Below, one piece after another: positions 54,579-63,835 of a stretch of 64,000 nt of DNA. The notes beneath the pieces are model-generated. The model worked only from the letters and a program-made list of their open reading frames with translations. It did no database searches and was not told where the DNA came from. A program made the translations under genes and the position numbers. Positions within the stretch are counted from its first letter, which is position 1. The number at the start of each line of letters is the position of its first letter. Location: positions 248,001 through 312,000 of the forward strand of contig NZ_QGDO01000006.1 of the NCBI RefSeq assembly GCF_003149185.1. Direction: 5' to 3'. This stretch comes from Sediminitomix flava. GTDB taxonomy: Bacteria; Bacteroidota; Bacteroidia; Cytophagales; Flammeovirgaceae.

Positions 54579-54648
54579 ATAGATACTCCGATTCTAATAG
54601 TTTTGTCTGTTAGACTCATTTTTTACTCAATTCATTAAGAAGTCAACT

Positions 54649-55146
54649 ATGAAGATTTTTTACATCATAACACTACTTGCTATTGTTTTTTCAGCTTGTC
54701 AACCTAAAAAAGCTCCTATTGCAGAAGCAAAAGTGGAGGTCAGTACAAATAGTTATGATTCCGCTTTGGCAGAAAGACTAGGAGGAGATGATTATGGTAT
54801 GAAAACCTATGTAATGGCATTTTTGAAAAAAGGACCAAACAGAGATCAAGATTCTCTCGCTGCAGCTGAATTGCAAAAAGCACATATGCTGAATATTGAG
54901 CGAATGGCTGAAGAAGGTAAATTAGTAATGGCAGGTCCTTTTTATGAAAATGATCAAGAACTTCAAGGTTTGTATCTATTCAATGTAGAAACAATAGAAG
55001 AGGCAAAAGCTTTAACAGAAACTGACCCAGCCATAAAAGCAGGAAGACTGAAAATGGAATTGATGCAATGGTATTCATTGGCAGCCATTCAAGAAATAAA
55101 CTCAATTCATAAAAAGATTATGAAACAGTCGGTAGTAAAAGAGTAA
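54649..55146 (+). CDS. YciI-like domain lipoprotein
   Basis: A lipoprotein signal with lipobox FSAC (Cys17) precedes a polar linker. Residues ~55-130 contain MKTYVMAFLKKGPNRDQDS, AAELQKAHMLNIERMAEEGKLVMAGPF and LYLFNVETIEEAKALTETDPAIKAGRL, the ferredoxin-like YciI fold (members often pair an early His with an acidic residue). An envelope-anchored YciI protein is seen in Bacteroidetes; its reaction is unknown. It converges on the GH53 gene with a shared terminator. Confidence 0.8.
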   Translation: MKIFYIITLLAIVFSACQPKKAPIAEAKVEVSTNSYDSALAERLGGDDYGMKTYVMAFLKKGPNRDQDSLAAAELQKAHMLNIERMAEEGKLVMAGPFYENDQELQGLYLFNVETIEEAKALTETDPAIKAGRLKMELMQWYSLAAIQEINSIHKKIMKQSVVKE

Positions 55147-55173
55147 AAGATTCTATCAGAGCAGAGGAATAAC

Positions 55174-55213
55174 AAACCCGAGACGAGTATAACAATTACT
55201 CTTCTCGGGTTTA
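55174..55213. terminator. Bidirectional terminator between the YciI and GH53 genes
   Basis: AAACCCGAGACGAGTA (55174-55189) pairs with TACTCTTCTCGGGTTT (55197-55212) with one mismatch. It lies between convergent stops. Confidence 0.82.
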
Positions 55214-55227
55214 GTTTTATCGGGAAT

Positions 55228-56292
55228 CTAATGAAGGTATTGGAAGTTGAAGTCAAATAGAGCTTGATTTTCCCAACTAGAACCATTTGTAGCTTCATTT
55301 CCTCTGAAAGCAACCCAATCAGGCGCCCAATAACACCAACCGAAGGCATCGGTTCTTAAGATGATATTGTCGATTTCTTTTAGAAAAGCCTTTTGCCCTT
55401 CGGGGCTAGCAGGGAAATCTGAAATTAATTGAGATTCATCTCCAATAATGTTATTGGTCCAATCATTCCACCCTAACGTAAAAGGATAAGCAGTCTCGGC
55501 TATTAGTACTTTCTTTTGATGGGTAGATTGGAGAGATGTGATTTTATTTTCTAAGTCTGTCAAATCTTTGCCATGCCATTTGGGATAATAAGAAAGTCCA
55601 ATCAAGTCATAATCTACATTGAAAGATTTTAGTATCCCGAAAAACCAATCGGCACCTTCAATACCAGCAAAGTGTAAAATGATCGGTAGTTCTTTGTCAT
55701 AATCTCTTGAGGCTTTTATTCCTTCCTTGAGTAAGTCTGTAAATTGCGCTTGGTCAGAAATATTTCCTTCAGGCCAAAGCATTCCATGATTGATTTCATT
55801 CCCAATCTGTACATAATCTGGTCGAACCTCATTTAATGCAATAGTAGTAAAAGAATAAATGGAGTCTTTCAAAGCCGCTAATGAAAGTTCTTCCCATGCT
55901 TTTGGTTTATTTTGTTTTGCAGGGTCTGCCCAACTATCAGAATAATGAAAATCTAACCAAACTTTATAGCCTAAGCTTTTCAGTCTGTTTGAGAACGTTT
56001 TCACTTCATCCAAATTACAGTGCCCGTTTTCAGGGTTATTCCAAAGTCTTAGTCGAACAGTATTGTAGCCCTCATTCTTCAAGATTTCGTCAGCTTGTTG
56101 AGGCGTATTTTCAGCGTCAAAAAATGTAGTTCCTTCCGCTTCTATTTCGGGAAGAAAAGAGAGGTCAACACCCAACATGTGTTTAGCTTGTACGGGAGGA
56201 GGCGTAGGGCTGGTAGAATCAAGATCAGTTGAAGATTGGCAACACAAAAGAAAACCAATACTGAGTGTGATTAAAAATTTAAAAATTCTCAT
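55228..56292 (-). CDS. Arabinogalactan endo-beta-1,4-galactanase (GH53), lipoprotein
   Basis: The enzyme cleaves beta-1,4-galactan. It has a lipoprotein signal (lipobox LLCC, Cys17 or Cys18) and then a linker to ~35. The TIM barrel has the GH53 start GVDLSFLPEIEAEG, VRLRLWNNPENG, acid/base Glu166 in QIGNEINHGMLWPEG and nucleophile Glu266 in LIAETAYPFTLGW. 354 residues is normal. No SusCD partners are adjacent, so it may act alone at the surface or periplasm. Confidence 0.93.
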   Translation of the reverse strand: MRIFKFLITLSIGFLLCCQSSTDLDSTSPTPPPVQAKHMLGVDLSFLPEIEAEGTTFFDAENTPQQADEILKNEGYNTVRLRLWNNPENGHCNLDEVKTFSNRLKSLGYKVWLDFHYSDSWADPAKQNKPKAWEELSLAALKDSIYSFTTIALNEVRPDYVQIGNEINHGMLWPEGNISDQAQFTDLLKEGIKASRDYDKELPIILHFAGIEGADWFFGILKSFNVDYDLIGLSYYPKWHGKDLTDLENKITSLQSTHQKKVLIAETAYPFTLGWNDWTNNIIGDESQLISDFPASPEGQKAFLKEIDNIILRTDAFGWCYWAPDWVAFRGNEATNGSSWENQALFDFNFQYLH

Positions 56293-56468
56293 ACTGAAGC
56301 TTATAAAAGGATAGTCTATTTTCTTCTGAAAGTTAAAAAAATATGCATTGTATACACTAGCCTAGATTTAAGCTTAACAAAAAATCATTCTGGTACTATC
56401 ATTATTTTTTATTGAATGAAGACTAGATTTCTCATGTTCCATAAATAGGGTATTAAATCATTAAGGAG

Positions 56469-57854
56469 ATGGGAAATGATATTGATAGCGGAAAATGGGA
56501 CTGTTTTCAAGCGGGACTCAGAGGAATTTTAATACAGAAAGGAGATGATGCATATGAGGATGCTAGAAAACTCTATAATGGAATGATAGATAAATCTCCA
56601 GCTTACATTGTGAAATGTGCAGATGTGGCAGATGTGATTACAACAGTGAATTTTGCAAGAGAAAATAAGTTGAAGTTAGCAGTAAGAGGAGGAGGGCATA
56701 ATGGTGCAGGTTTAGCTTCTGTAGATGAAGGAATGGTTTGTGATCTTTCTGATATGAGAAGTTGTAGAGTAGATTTGAAAACGCAAACGGTGAGAGCTGA
56801 AGGAGGGTGTAAGTGGCGAGATGTAGATCATGTGACTAATGCCTTCGGAATGGCAACTTCTTCAGGGATTGTCTCGACAACAGGAGTAGCGGGTTTAACA
56901 CTTGGTGGAGGACATGGCTACCTTGCTCGGCAATATGGATTGACCATTGATAATTTAGTAGAAGCAGATGTGGTATTGGCTGATGGTAAGTTTGTGACAG
57001 CAAGCAAAACAGAGAATTCAGACCTCTTTTGGGCAATAAGAGGTGGAGGCGGAAATTTTGGTGTTGTGACTTCTTTTGTTTTTCAGCTTCATCCAGTTCA
57101 TACGGTTCATGCAGGAGTAACACTTTGGCCATTAGAAAAGGCTAAAGAGATACTGACATGGTATCAAGACTTTATTTTGAAGAGTAAAACGGATTTATAC
57201 GGATTTTTTGCCTTTATGAGAGTTCCTCCAGCACCACCATTTCCAGAAGAATTGTATACACAAAATGTATGTGGAGCAGTATGGTGCTACACAGGAGATT
57301 TTAATAAGGTCGAAGAAGTTTTCAAACCGATTACAGACACAGCACCTGTTTTCTCGCATCTTGGATCTATGCCTTTTCCAATTTTGCAAGGCCTGTTTGA
57401 TGATCTTTATCCTTCGGGACATCAATGGTATTGGCGAGGAGATATATTTAAAGAACTAAGTGAAGAGGCTATTGATAAATTTGTCAAACATGGTTCAGAA
57501 ATACCAACGGTTCATTCTACCATGCATATTTATCCGATTGATGGGAAAGTAAACGAAATAGGAAAAACGGCAACAGCATTTAGTTACAGGGATGCAAAGT
57601 TCTCCGTTGTTTATGCAGGAGTAGACCCAGACCCAAAAAATGCCGCCAAAATTTCAACTTGGGCGAAAAAGTATTGGGAAGATTTACATCCTCATTCAGC
57701 AGGAGGAGCGTATGTGAATTTCTTAATGAATGATGAGCACCATGATAGAGTAAAGGCGACTTATCAAGAAAACTACAGGAGATTAACTCAGATAAAAGAG
57801 AAATATGATCCAACGAATTTCTTCAGTATAAATCAGAATATTCCTCCTCATTAA
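56469..57854 (+). CDS. FAD-linked oxidoreductase, berberine-bridge-like
   Basis: A PCMH-type FAD domain spans residues ~40-220. It contains RGGGHNGAGLASVDEGMVCDLS, where His77 is the usual covalent FAD link. GIVSTTGVAGLTLGGGHGYLARQYG lacks the Cys that makes a second covalent bond in plant and fungal relatives. The end has the BBE motif KEKYDPTNFFSINQNI. No signal peptide is seen, so it is probably cytosolic. It may oxidise a sugar or small alcohol. Substrate unknown; standing alone before an iron-uptake operon. Confidence 0.88.
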   Translation: MGNDIDSGKWDCFQAGLRGILIQKGDDAYEDARKLYNGMIDKSPAYIVKCADVADVITTVNFARENKLKLAVRGGGHNGAGLASVDEGMVCDLSDMRSCRVDLKTQTVRAEGGCKWRDVDHVTNAFGMATSSGIVSTTGVAGLTLGGGHGYLARQYGLTIDNLVEADVVLADGKFVTASKTENSDLFWAIRGGGGNFGVVTSFVFQLHPVHTVHAGVTLWPLEKAKEILTWYQDFILKSKTDLYGFFAFMRVPPAPPFPEELYTQNVCGAVWCYTGDFNKVEEVFKPITDTAPVFSHLGSMPFPILQGLFDDLYPSGHQWYWRGDIFKELSEEAIDKFVKHGSEIPTVHSTMHIYPIDGKVNEIGKTATAFSYRDAKFSVVYAGVDPDPKNAAKISTWAKKYWEDLHPHSAGGAYVNFLMNDEHHDRVKATYQENYRRLTQIKEKYDPTNFFSINQNIPPH

Positions 57855-57882
57855 TATTTTCAACTAGGTTTTAGTTGAATAG

Positions 57883-57920
57883 CTACCTCTCTACACTTTG
57901 CCTGAGAGGTAGTTTTTTTT
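57883..57920 (+). terminator. Terminator after the flavin oxidase gene
   Basis: CTACCTCTC (57883-57891) pairs with GAGAGGTAG (57904-57912), followed by eight Ts. A CAACTA/TAGTTG repeat precedes it. Confidence 0.9.
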
Positions 57921-57957
57921 GTGTTCAAACATTTATTAATTTTTTTTCATTTCATTA

Positions 57958-57989
57958 TTTGGATTAAATCTTAATAACATTTAGATTCG
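57958..57989 (+). promoter_or_regulatory. Promoter of the iron-uptake operon
   Basis: TTTG (57958-57961), a 20-base spacer and TAGATTCG (57982-57989, 7 of 8 to TAnnTTTG). The -7 box overlaps the left arm of the inverted repeat annotated next. Confidence 0.55.
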
Positions 57990-58014
57990 CATCGTATTTA
58001 AAATTAATCTAAAT
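57980..58014 (+). promoter_or_regulatory. Inverted repeats over the iron-operon promoter (Fur-like operator candidate)
   Basis: TTTAGATT (57980-57987) and AATCTAAA (58006-58013) form a perfect 8-bp inverted repeat. Within it, ATTTA-N9-TAAAT (57996-58014) is a 19-bp partial palindrome pairing 7 of 9 positions, the length of a Fur box. A repressor bound here would cover the -7 box and start site. Regulator identity is inferred. Confidence 0.45.
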
Positions 58015-58024
58015 AAGTCTTCGG

Positions 58025-59065
58025 ATGAAACTAAAATATTCTTTACTAGCTACTGCTTTTTTATCAATGTCACTTTTTTCATGTGAAGAAAGTTCAAATG
58101 ATGATCCTACAATGGAATTGCCAACATCTTATAACTTCGAAAATGTAAGTTATAGTGGTCAAACAAATCGTATCATGTTATTGAGTGATTTGGAGGCTAA
58201 AATGAAGTCGGCAAATGATGGAGAAACTGTCGTTACAGCAGATGAGTTAACAGCAATCTATGAGAATACGGCTGGAAACTATGATGAGACAAAACAACTA
58301 GCGAATAAAACATACAGCGGAGAGGATAGAAATGCTCAAGCTGAGATGTATGAATATTTTGCTTCTTTAGAAGCTATTAGTGGAAATTCTGAAAACCTAA
58401 TTGGTGGTCGTTTGTTTGATGAAAATGGGGTAGAACCTACGCAAATGGTCGCTAAAGGATTGATGGGTGCTGTGCTTTATTGGCAAGCAACTTCAGTTTA
58501 CTTCGGTGAAGATAAAATGAATGTAGATAATGAAGAGGTAACTGAAGGCAAAGGAACAGCAATGCAACACCACTGGGATGAGGCATTCGGTTACTTTGGA
58601 GCAACTACAGATTATTTGACAAGTGGTGAAACGCAATATTACTGGGCGAGCTACGCAGCAAAACGCGCAGAAGTTTTAGACTTACGTGAAACTATTTTCA
58701 ATGCGTTCATTAAAGGTAGAGATGCAATCGACCGTAAAGATTATGATGCTCGTGATGAGGCTATCGTTGAAGTACAAAACGCTTGGGAAAAGCTTGTTGC
58801 CGCAAACGTAGTTCATTATATCAATTCTTCTTTGGCTAATATGGCAGATGCTGGTGAGTATTACCACGCGTGGTCTGAAGCTAAAGCATTTGCGGGATGT
58901 TTATATTTTAATGCTAACAAAACAATCTCTAACGAGGAGTTTGCTCAGTTGGAAACACTACTTGGTGAAAATCCAATGGTAGCAACAAAGTCAGATCTTG
59001 AGGCTGCAAGCCTTCTTTTACAAGAAGTATTCGGATTCACAAATGATGAGTTACTTAATCTTTAA
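58025..59065 (+). CDS. DUF4856 lipoprotein
   Basis: A lipoprotein signal with lipobox LFSC (Cys20) is followed by SYNFENVSYSGQTNRIMLLSDLEAKM, typical of DUF4856 starts. The remaining, mostly helical, 300 residues include MVAKGLMGAVLYWQA and MQHHWDEAFGYFGA, with His and Glu/Asp that might bind metal. In Bacteroidetes such proteins sit beside imelysin and TonB receptors. It is the first gene of the putative iron operon. Confidence 0.85.
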   Translation: MKLKYSLLATAFLSMSLFSCEESSNDDPTMELPTSYNFENVSYSGQTNRIMLLSDLEAKMKSANDGETVVTADELTAIYENTAGNYDETKQLANKTYSGEDRNAQAEMYEYFASLEAISGNSENLIGGRLFDENGVEPTQMVAKGLMGAVLYWQATSVYFGEDKMNVDNEEVTEGKGTAMQHHWDEAFGYFGATTDYLTSGETQYYWASYAAKRAEVLDLRETIFNAFIKGRDAIDRKDYDARDEAIVEVQNAWEKLVAANVVHYINSSLANMADAGEYYHAWSEAKAFAGCLYFNANKTISNEEFAQLETLLGENPMVATKSDLEAASLLLQEVFGFTNDELLNL

Positions 59066-59088
59066 GAACTAGACTATCAAAAATATAT

Positions 59089-59118
59089 ACACCCCCTTTT
59101 TTAAGGTGGGTGTTTTTC
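59089..59118 (+). terminator. Hairpin between the DUF4856 and imelysin genes (attenuator-like)
   Basis: ACACCC (59089-59094) pairs with GGGTGT (59108-59113), with a T-run after. As the downstream genes seem to belong to the same operon, it may reduce their expression rather than stop it. Confidence 0.6.
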
Positions 59119-59147
59119 TGTTTAAAATCACTTTTAAGAAACAGGGT

Positions 59148-60254
59148 ATGAGACTAAAGAAAACGTTATTCACTTTTTTATGTGCAGGAAGTTTGTTGGG
59201 GCAGACAGCTTGTGAAACAGAAAAAGATAAAATATCAGATTTTGACCAAGCTGCAATGCTTGAAAATTATAGTGAAAATCTGATGTTGTCTAACATTGCA
59301 ACATACAATACTTCAGTGAGTGCTCTCGCTACGGCAGTAAATGCATTCGTTGGAGCGCAAAATGAGGCAAATCTTTTAGCGGCTCAAGAGGCACTACTGA
59401 CAGCTTATACAGATTGGGCATTGGTAGATGGATTGCAGTTTGGGCCAGCAGAAGAGCAGAATTTCTTTGTCAATTCAAATACTTTCCCTGCTCGATTTGA
59501 TGAGATTGAAGCTTCAATTGAGAGTGGTAGTTGGGACTTATCAAGTGTATTTGCAAAAGATGAAAAAGGGCTTGCTGCTCTTGATTATCTTTTATTCAAT
59601 GGCGAAACATCCGCAGATATTTTAGAAGGTTTTGAGAATACCTCTCGCCAAAATTATTTAAAAGAAGTAGCAGAAGATTTATCATCTTCAGCGATGACTC
59701 TTTTGGATGCTTGGAGAGCGGATAGTGGAAATTATGCCGCTGAGTTTGCTGCAAATACAGGCAATGACCCAAGTAGTTCATTAGGTTTCTTGATCAATGA
59801 ATTCAATAAATCTTATGAACGCAGTAAAAATCAGCGTTTGGGTTATCCTATGGGGAAAAACTCTTTGGCAGGAATAGTAACACCAAAAACTTTAGAGGGC
59901 TATTACAGCAAGCAATCACTTCGTTTGCTAAAAGCCAATGTTACTGCGGTAGAGAATTTATTTAAAGGTCAATATGGTGAAACAAACGGTTTAGGTTTGG
60001 ATGATTATTTGACTTCTTATACAGAAGCTGGAATTATAGATAAAGATTTATCGAAAGAGATTTTAGCTCAATTTGAACTTATCCATAGCAAACTTGACGC
60101 ATTAGCTGATCCTCTTGCAGATCAACTGGAAGCAGAGGATTCAAAGTTGGAAGAACTTTATGTTGCAATGAAGGATATGACCTTTATGATAAAATCTGAG
60201 ATGTCTACAGCTTTAGGCGTTTCGATCACATATCAAGACAGTGACGGAGATTAA
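59148..60254 (+). CDS. Imelysin-family (M75-like) lipoprotein
   Basis: The start at 59148 gives a lipoprotein signal (MRLKKTLFTFLC, Cys near 21 in QTAC). The GTG at 59106 lies in a hairpin and is rejected. The helical imelysin fold has LLAAQEALLTAYTDWALVDGLQFGP, then KGLAALDYLLFN and NQRLGYPMGKNSLAG. The canonical G-x-H-x-x-E iron motif is not obvious (DGLQFG instead), so metal binding may differ. Related proteins are iron-regulated. It lies downstream of DUF4856 and 66 bases before the TonB receptor gene. Confidence 0.85.
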   Translation: MRLKKTLFTFLCAGSLLGQTACETEKDKISDFDQAAMLENYSENLMLSNIATYNTSVSALATAVNAFVGAQNEANLLAAQEALLTAYTDWALVDGLQFGPAEEQNFFVNSNTFPARFDEIEASIESGSWDLSSVFAKDEKGLAALDYLLFNGETSADILEGFENTSRQNYLKEVAEDLSSSAMTLLDAWRADSGNYAAEFAANTGNDPSSSLGFLINEFNKSYERSKNQRLGYPMGKNSLAGIVTPKTLEGYYSKQSLRLLKANVTAVENLFKGQYGETNGLGLDDYLTSYTEAGIIDKDLSKEILAQFELIHSKLDALADPLADQLEAEDSKLEELYVAMKDMTFMIKSEMSTALGVSITYQDSDGD

Positions 60255-60320
60255 TTTTACCATCGAGGGTAAATAATTGAGCTTAATTAATTCTAAATAC
60301 AAATATTAAAGGGAGTTGGA

Positions 60321-62741
60321 ATGAGCAGTTTTTTGAGAAGATTCTTTCAGTTAGGAATTTGTACGCTTTTGTGTTTTCAGTTATTCTCTGCATCGGCACA
60401 AGATGTGAGAATCTATGGCTATGTAAAACGACATAATTCAAATGAAAAAATTGCTGATGCAGCCGTTTTTGTAAAGGGAACTTCTATAAAAGTAATTACA
60501 GACAAGAAAGGCTTTTTCCAACTTCCTTCTTTACCCTTAGGGCAAACTTACATTATCTCGGTGTTTAAACTTGGGATGCAAACAAGCTCTAAGGAAGTCA
60601 CTCCACAAACTTCAAAATTAAAACTTGATCTCACATTACAAGACTTTGAAGAGCTTCTGGAAGAGGTTTCTGTCAATGGTTTGGATGAGTCAAGTGAGAT
60701 AGCCCGACTGAACGAAGTAGAAGGAACAGCAATTTATGCTGCAAAGAAGAGTGAAGTTATTCTTCTGAAAAATTTAACTGCAAACCTTGCAACAAATAAT
60801 AGCCGTCAAGTATACAACAAGGTTCCGGGTTTGAACATTTGGGAAAGTGACGGAGCAGGAATCCAACTCGGGATTGGAGGTCGAGGCTTAAGCCCAAACA
60901 GAACATCAAATTTCAACACTCGCCAAAATGGCTATGACATAGCCGCAGATGCCTTAGGTTACCCAGAAAGTTATTATACACCGCCTTTAGAAGCCGTAGA
61001 ACGAATTCAAGTAGTACGTGGAGCTGCATCTTTGCAATACGGGACTCAGTTTGGAGGAATGCTTAATTTCCGAATGAAAAAAGGAAATTCTGAAAAGCCA
61101 TTTGAAATAGTATCTCGTCAGACAGTAGGTTCTTTTGGTCTTTTCAATTCATTCAATAGCGTAGGAGGTCAAACAGGAAAACTCAATTACTACACAGCTT
61201 ACCAATATAAAACAGGAGATGGTTGGCGTCCAAATTCTGAATTTGATGTAAATACCCTTTATTCAGCCTTCAATTATCAATTCACAGAAAAATTTAAAGT
61301 CGGATTAGATTTCACACATATGGATTACTTGGCAAAACAACCAGGTGGTCTGACTGATATACAGTTTGAAACTGATCCGAGAGCTTCTACTACCGATAAG
61401 AATTGGTTTAAAGTAGATTGGAATATTTTAGCCCTAAATGCCGAATACAGATTTTCTCCAAGAAGTAGATTTGAGATGAGAGCGTTCGGTCTGTATGCAG
61501 GAAGAGATGCTTTAGGTATCAACCAACGTTCAGAGTTTCCTGAGACTGATCCAAGACTTTTAGTTTCAGATAAATTCAGAAATATAGGAACAGAACTTCG
61601 TTACATTCAGCATTACGATCTTTTAGGAAAGTCTTCTGTATTCTTAGTCGGAACAAGACTTTACAGAGGTTTTGACTTGAAACAACAGGGGAATGCTAGC
61701 AACGGTTTCGATGCAGATTTTTCTTTTACAGATGAAAGTAGTCTACTTTCTGACCATGATTTCTATATTCATAATTACGCTGGATTTATAGAAAACATTA
61801 TCAATCTATCCGATAAATTTAGTATCACACCAGGAGTCAGGTTTGAATGGATTGGAACTGAAGGAATCGGTTATTTTCAAGAGGAAAAAACGATTGGAGT
61901 TGATGATTTAGGTTTCCCAATTACAGGAATGGTAGATGTAGAGGACAATATTAGTAAGTATCGTCCAATCTTCTTGGCAGGAATAGGTCTGAGTTATAAA
62001 CCGAAAGAAGGAATGGAGGTTTATGCCAATTTCTCTCAAAATTACCGAGCGATTACTTTCTCAGATTTGAGGGTATTGAATACCAATGTTCGTATTGATC
62101 CAGACCTTCAAGATGAGAGAGGTTATAGTGCTGATTTAGGACTTAGAGGAAGAAATGATTTTCTAAATTATGACCTTTCTGCCTTTTACTTAAAGTACAA
62201 TAATAAAATTGGATTGGCTGTTCCGAGTAACCCGATTCGCACAAATATTGCAGATGCGTTTACAACAGGAATCGAAGCTTTCGGAGAACTGAACGCACTT
62301 TATTTTATAGACCCTCAGTGGGAAAGCCGTCTGAATATTTTTGCCAATATTTCATTTATCCATGGGCAGTACATTTCTGAAGAAAATACTTACGATGGAA
62401 ATATGGTAGAGCTTGTTCCTCCTTTCAACCTTAAAACAGGTTTTAGTTTTCAAAAAGGTGGATTTGCAGCATCATGGCAATACAGTTTTGTTGATAAGCA
62501 ATACACAGATGCTTTCAACACTGAAGAGCCTTTAGCTGATGCTGTTTATGGTCCTATTCCTTCTTATCAAGTAATGGATTTATCATTGAAATATAACTAC
62601 AAGTGGTTTACGGTAGAAAGTGGTGTAAACAACTTGACAAACGAGATGTATTTCACACGTAGAGCTACGGGGTATCCAGGACCGGGTATTATTCCATCTG
62701 ATGGAAGAAATTACTATTTAACTTTGCAGGTTAAGTTGTAA
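60321..62741 (+). CDS. TonB-dependent receptor (FecA-like) with carboxypeptidase-regulatory-like domain
   Basis: The order is: signal peptide (to ~residue 26, ASAQ), a beta-sandwich CarboxypepD_reg-like domain (~29-110), the plug (~150-260, with GIGGRGLSPNRTSNFNTRQNGYDI and ERIQVVRGAASLQYGTQFGGML), and a 22-strand barrel ending LTLQVKL. The plug resembles FecA-type siderophore or ferric citrate receptors. It takes up a ligand across the outer membrane using TonB energy. Imelysin and DUF4856 neighbours point to iron. 806 residues is normal. Confidence 0.93.
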   Translation: MSSFLRRFFQLGICTLLCFQLFSASAQDVRIYGYVKRHNSNEKIADAAVFVKGTSIKVITDKKGFFQLPSLPLGQTYIISVFKLGMQTSSKEVTPQTSKLKLDLTLQDFEELLEEVSVNGLDESSEIARLNEVEGTAIYAAKKSEVILLKNLTANLATNNSRQVYNKVPGLNIWESDGAGIQLGIGGRGLSPNRTSNFNTRQNGYDIAADALGYPESYYTPPLEAVERIQVVRGAASLQYGTQFGGMLNFRMKKGNSEKPFEIVSRQTVGSFGLFNSFNSVGGQTGKLNYYTAYQYKTGDGWRPNSEFDVNTLYSAFNYQFTEKFKVGLDFTHMDYLAKQPGGLTDIQFETDPRASTTDKNWFKVDWNILALNAEYRFSPRSRFEMRAFGLYAGRDALGINQRSEFPETDPRLLVSDKFRNIGTELRYIQHYDLLGKSSVFLVGTRLYRGFDLKQQGNASNGFDADFSFTDESSLLSDHDFYIHNYAGFIENIINLSDKFSITPGVRFEWIGTEGIGYFQEEKTIGVDDLGFPITGMVDVEDNISKYRPIFLAGIGLSYKPKEGMEVYANFSQNYRAITFSDLRVLNTNVRIDPDLQDERGYSADLGLRGRNDFLNYDLSAFYLKYNNKIGLAVPSNPIRTNIADAFTTGIEAFGELNALYFIDPQWESRLNIFANISFIHGQYISEENTYDGNMVELVPPFNLKTGFSFQKGGFAASWQYSFVDKQYTDAFNTEEPLADAVYGPIPSYQVMDLSLKYNYKWFTVESGVNNLTNEMYFTRRATGYPGPGIIPSDGRNYYLTLQVKL

Positions 62742-62754
62742 TTTTACAGCATAA

Positions 62755-62785
62755 ATCCTCTTTTGTCTTTTTGCAAAAAGGGGAT
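62755..62785 (+). terminator. Hairpin between the receptor and hydroxylase-like genes
   Basis: ATCCTCTTTT (62755-62764) pairs with AAAAGGGGAT (62776-62785, one G-U). No T-run follows, so it may be a processing site. Confidence 0.4.
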
Positions 62786-62813
62786 GATTAACTAACAACA
62801 AACCTAATTCACT

Positions 62814-63773
62814 ATGAGCTACAAAGAAATTATAGATATACTTTCAGAGGCTATCCAAATGCCTTTCGGTTATCTTTTTTCTTCCAGAAAGAGAATCTAT
62901 TTTTTGTATCTACTGACTTCTGCAGTATTGGCTTTTTTTGTCTATAAGAAGACCAAAGAAGAAGGCTCATTTTTCAAGTATCTTTTCAAGAAAGAAATAT
63001 GGTGGAGCAAATCTGCTTGGGTAGATTACGGCTTGGTATTTTTTAATGCTCTTGTAAAAGTTGCGCTGATTGGCCCTTACCTTATTTATGGCTTGTATTT
63101 GGCACATTACACCAATGAATTTCTCTTAGAAAACCTTGGACATTATGACTTTGGAATGTCGATGTGGACAACCATTATTGCTTATACATTTGTACTGACT
63201 CTTGTAAGTGATTTTGCGAGTTTTTATGTGCATTACCTTATGCATAAAATTCCTTTTCTATGGCAGTTTCATAAAGTACATCACTCCGCAACTACACTCA
63301 ATCCAATTACACAATACCGTCTTCATCCATTGGAGTTGATCTTGAATAACATCAAAGGGATTTTGGTTTTTGGATTGATCACAGGATTGTTCGATTTCTT
63401 GTCAGAAAATCAGGTACAAAAATGGACTTTTTTAGGAGCGAATGCTTTTAGTTTTCTATTTCTTTTATGGGGAGCAAACCTAAGACATTCACATGTGAAG
63501 CTGACTTATTGGAATCCTTTGGAATATATCTTTATCAGTCCTTTTCAGCATCAAATTCATCATAGTGATGCACCAAAGCATTTCAATAAAAACATGGGTT
63601 CTAAACTCGCTATTTGGGATTGGATGTTTGGAACTTTAGTAAGATCAAAAGATACAGGTGATATAGCTTTTGGACTAGGGAAGTATGATAATAAGCGGTA
63701 CGATACCTTCTGGAAAAACCTTGTAGCTCCCTTCCAATGGATGTATGGAAAAACCAAAGAGTTAATGAAGTAA
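62814..63773 (+). CDS. Sterol desaturase/fatty acid hydroxylase family membrane protein
   Basis: A di-iron membrane enzyme of 319 residues with four or five hydrophobic segments. The histidine boxes are HYLMH, FHKVHHSATTLNP (HxxHH), then a single His in RLHPLE, and FQHQIHHSDAPKHFNKN near the end. It would hydroxylate or desaturate a lipid such as a fatty acid or carotenoid. It is co-oriented with the iron operon 72 bases after the receptor gene. Whether it belongs functionally is unclear, though it needs iron. A strong terminator follows. Confidence 0.9.
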   Translation: MSYKEIIDILSEAIQMPFGYLFSSRKRIYFLYLLTSAVLAFFVYKKTKEEGSFFKYLFKKEIWWSKSAWVDYGLVFFNALVKVALIGPYLIYGLYLAHYTNEFLLENLGHYDFGMSMWTTIIAYTFVLTLVSDFASFYVHYLMHKIPFLWQFHKVHHSATTLNPITQYRLHPLELILNNIKGILVFGLITGLFDFLSENQVQKWTFLGANAFSFLFLLWGANLRHSHVKLTYWNPLEYIFISPFQHQIHHSDAPKHFNKNMGSKLAIWDWMFGTLVRSKDTGDIAFGLGKYDNKRYDTFWKNLVAPFQWMYGKTKELMK

Positions 63774-63781
63774 TGAATTGA

Positions 63782-63815
63782 AAAAGCCTCCAATACTGCA
63801 GTATTGGAGGCTTTT
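63782..63815. terminator. Bidirectional terminator at the right end
   Basis: A 34-base perfect palindrome centred on CTGCAG (TGCA loop) flanked by A- and T-runs serves both the hydroxylase gene and the convergent truncated gene. Confidence 0.95.
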
Positions 63816-63835
63816 ATATGGATACAATTTGAGAA

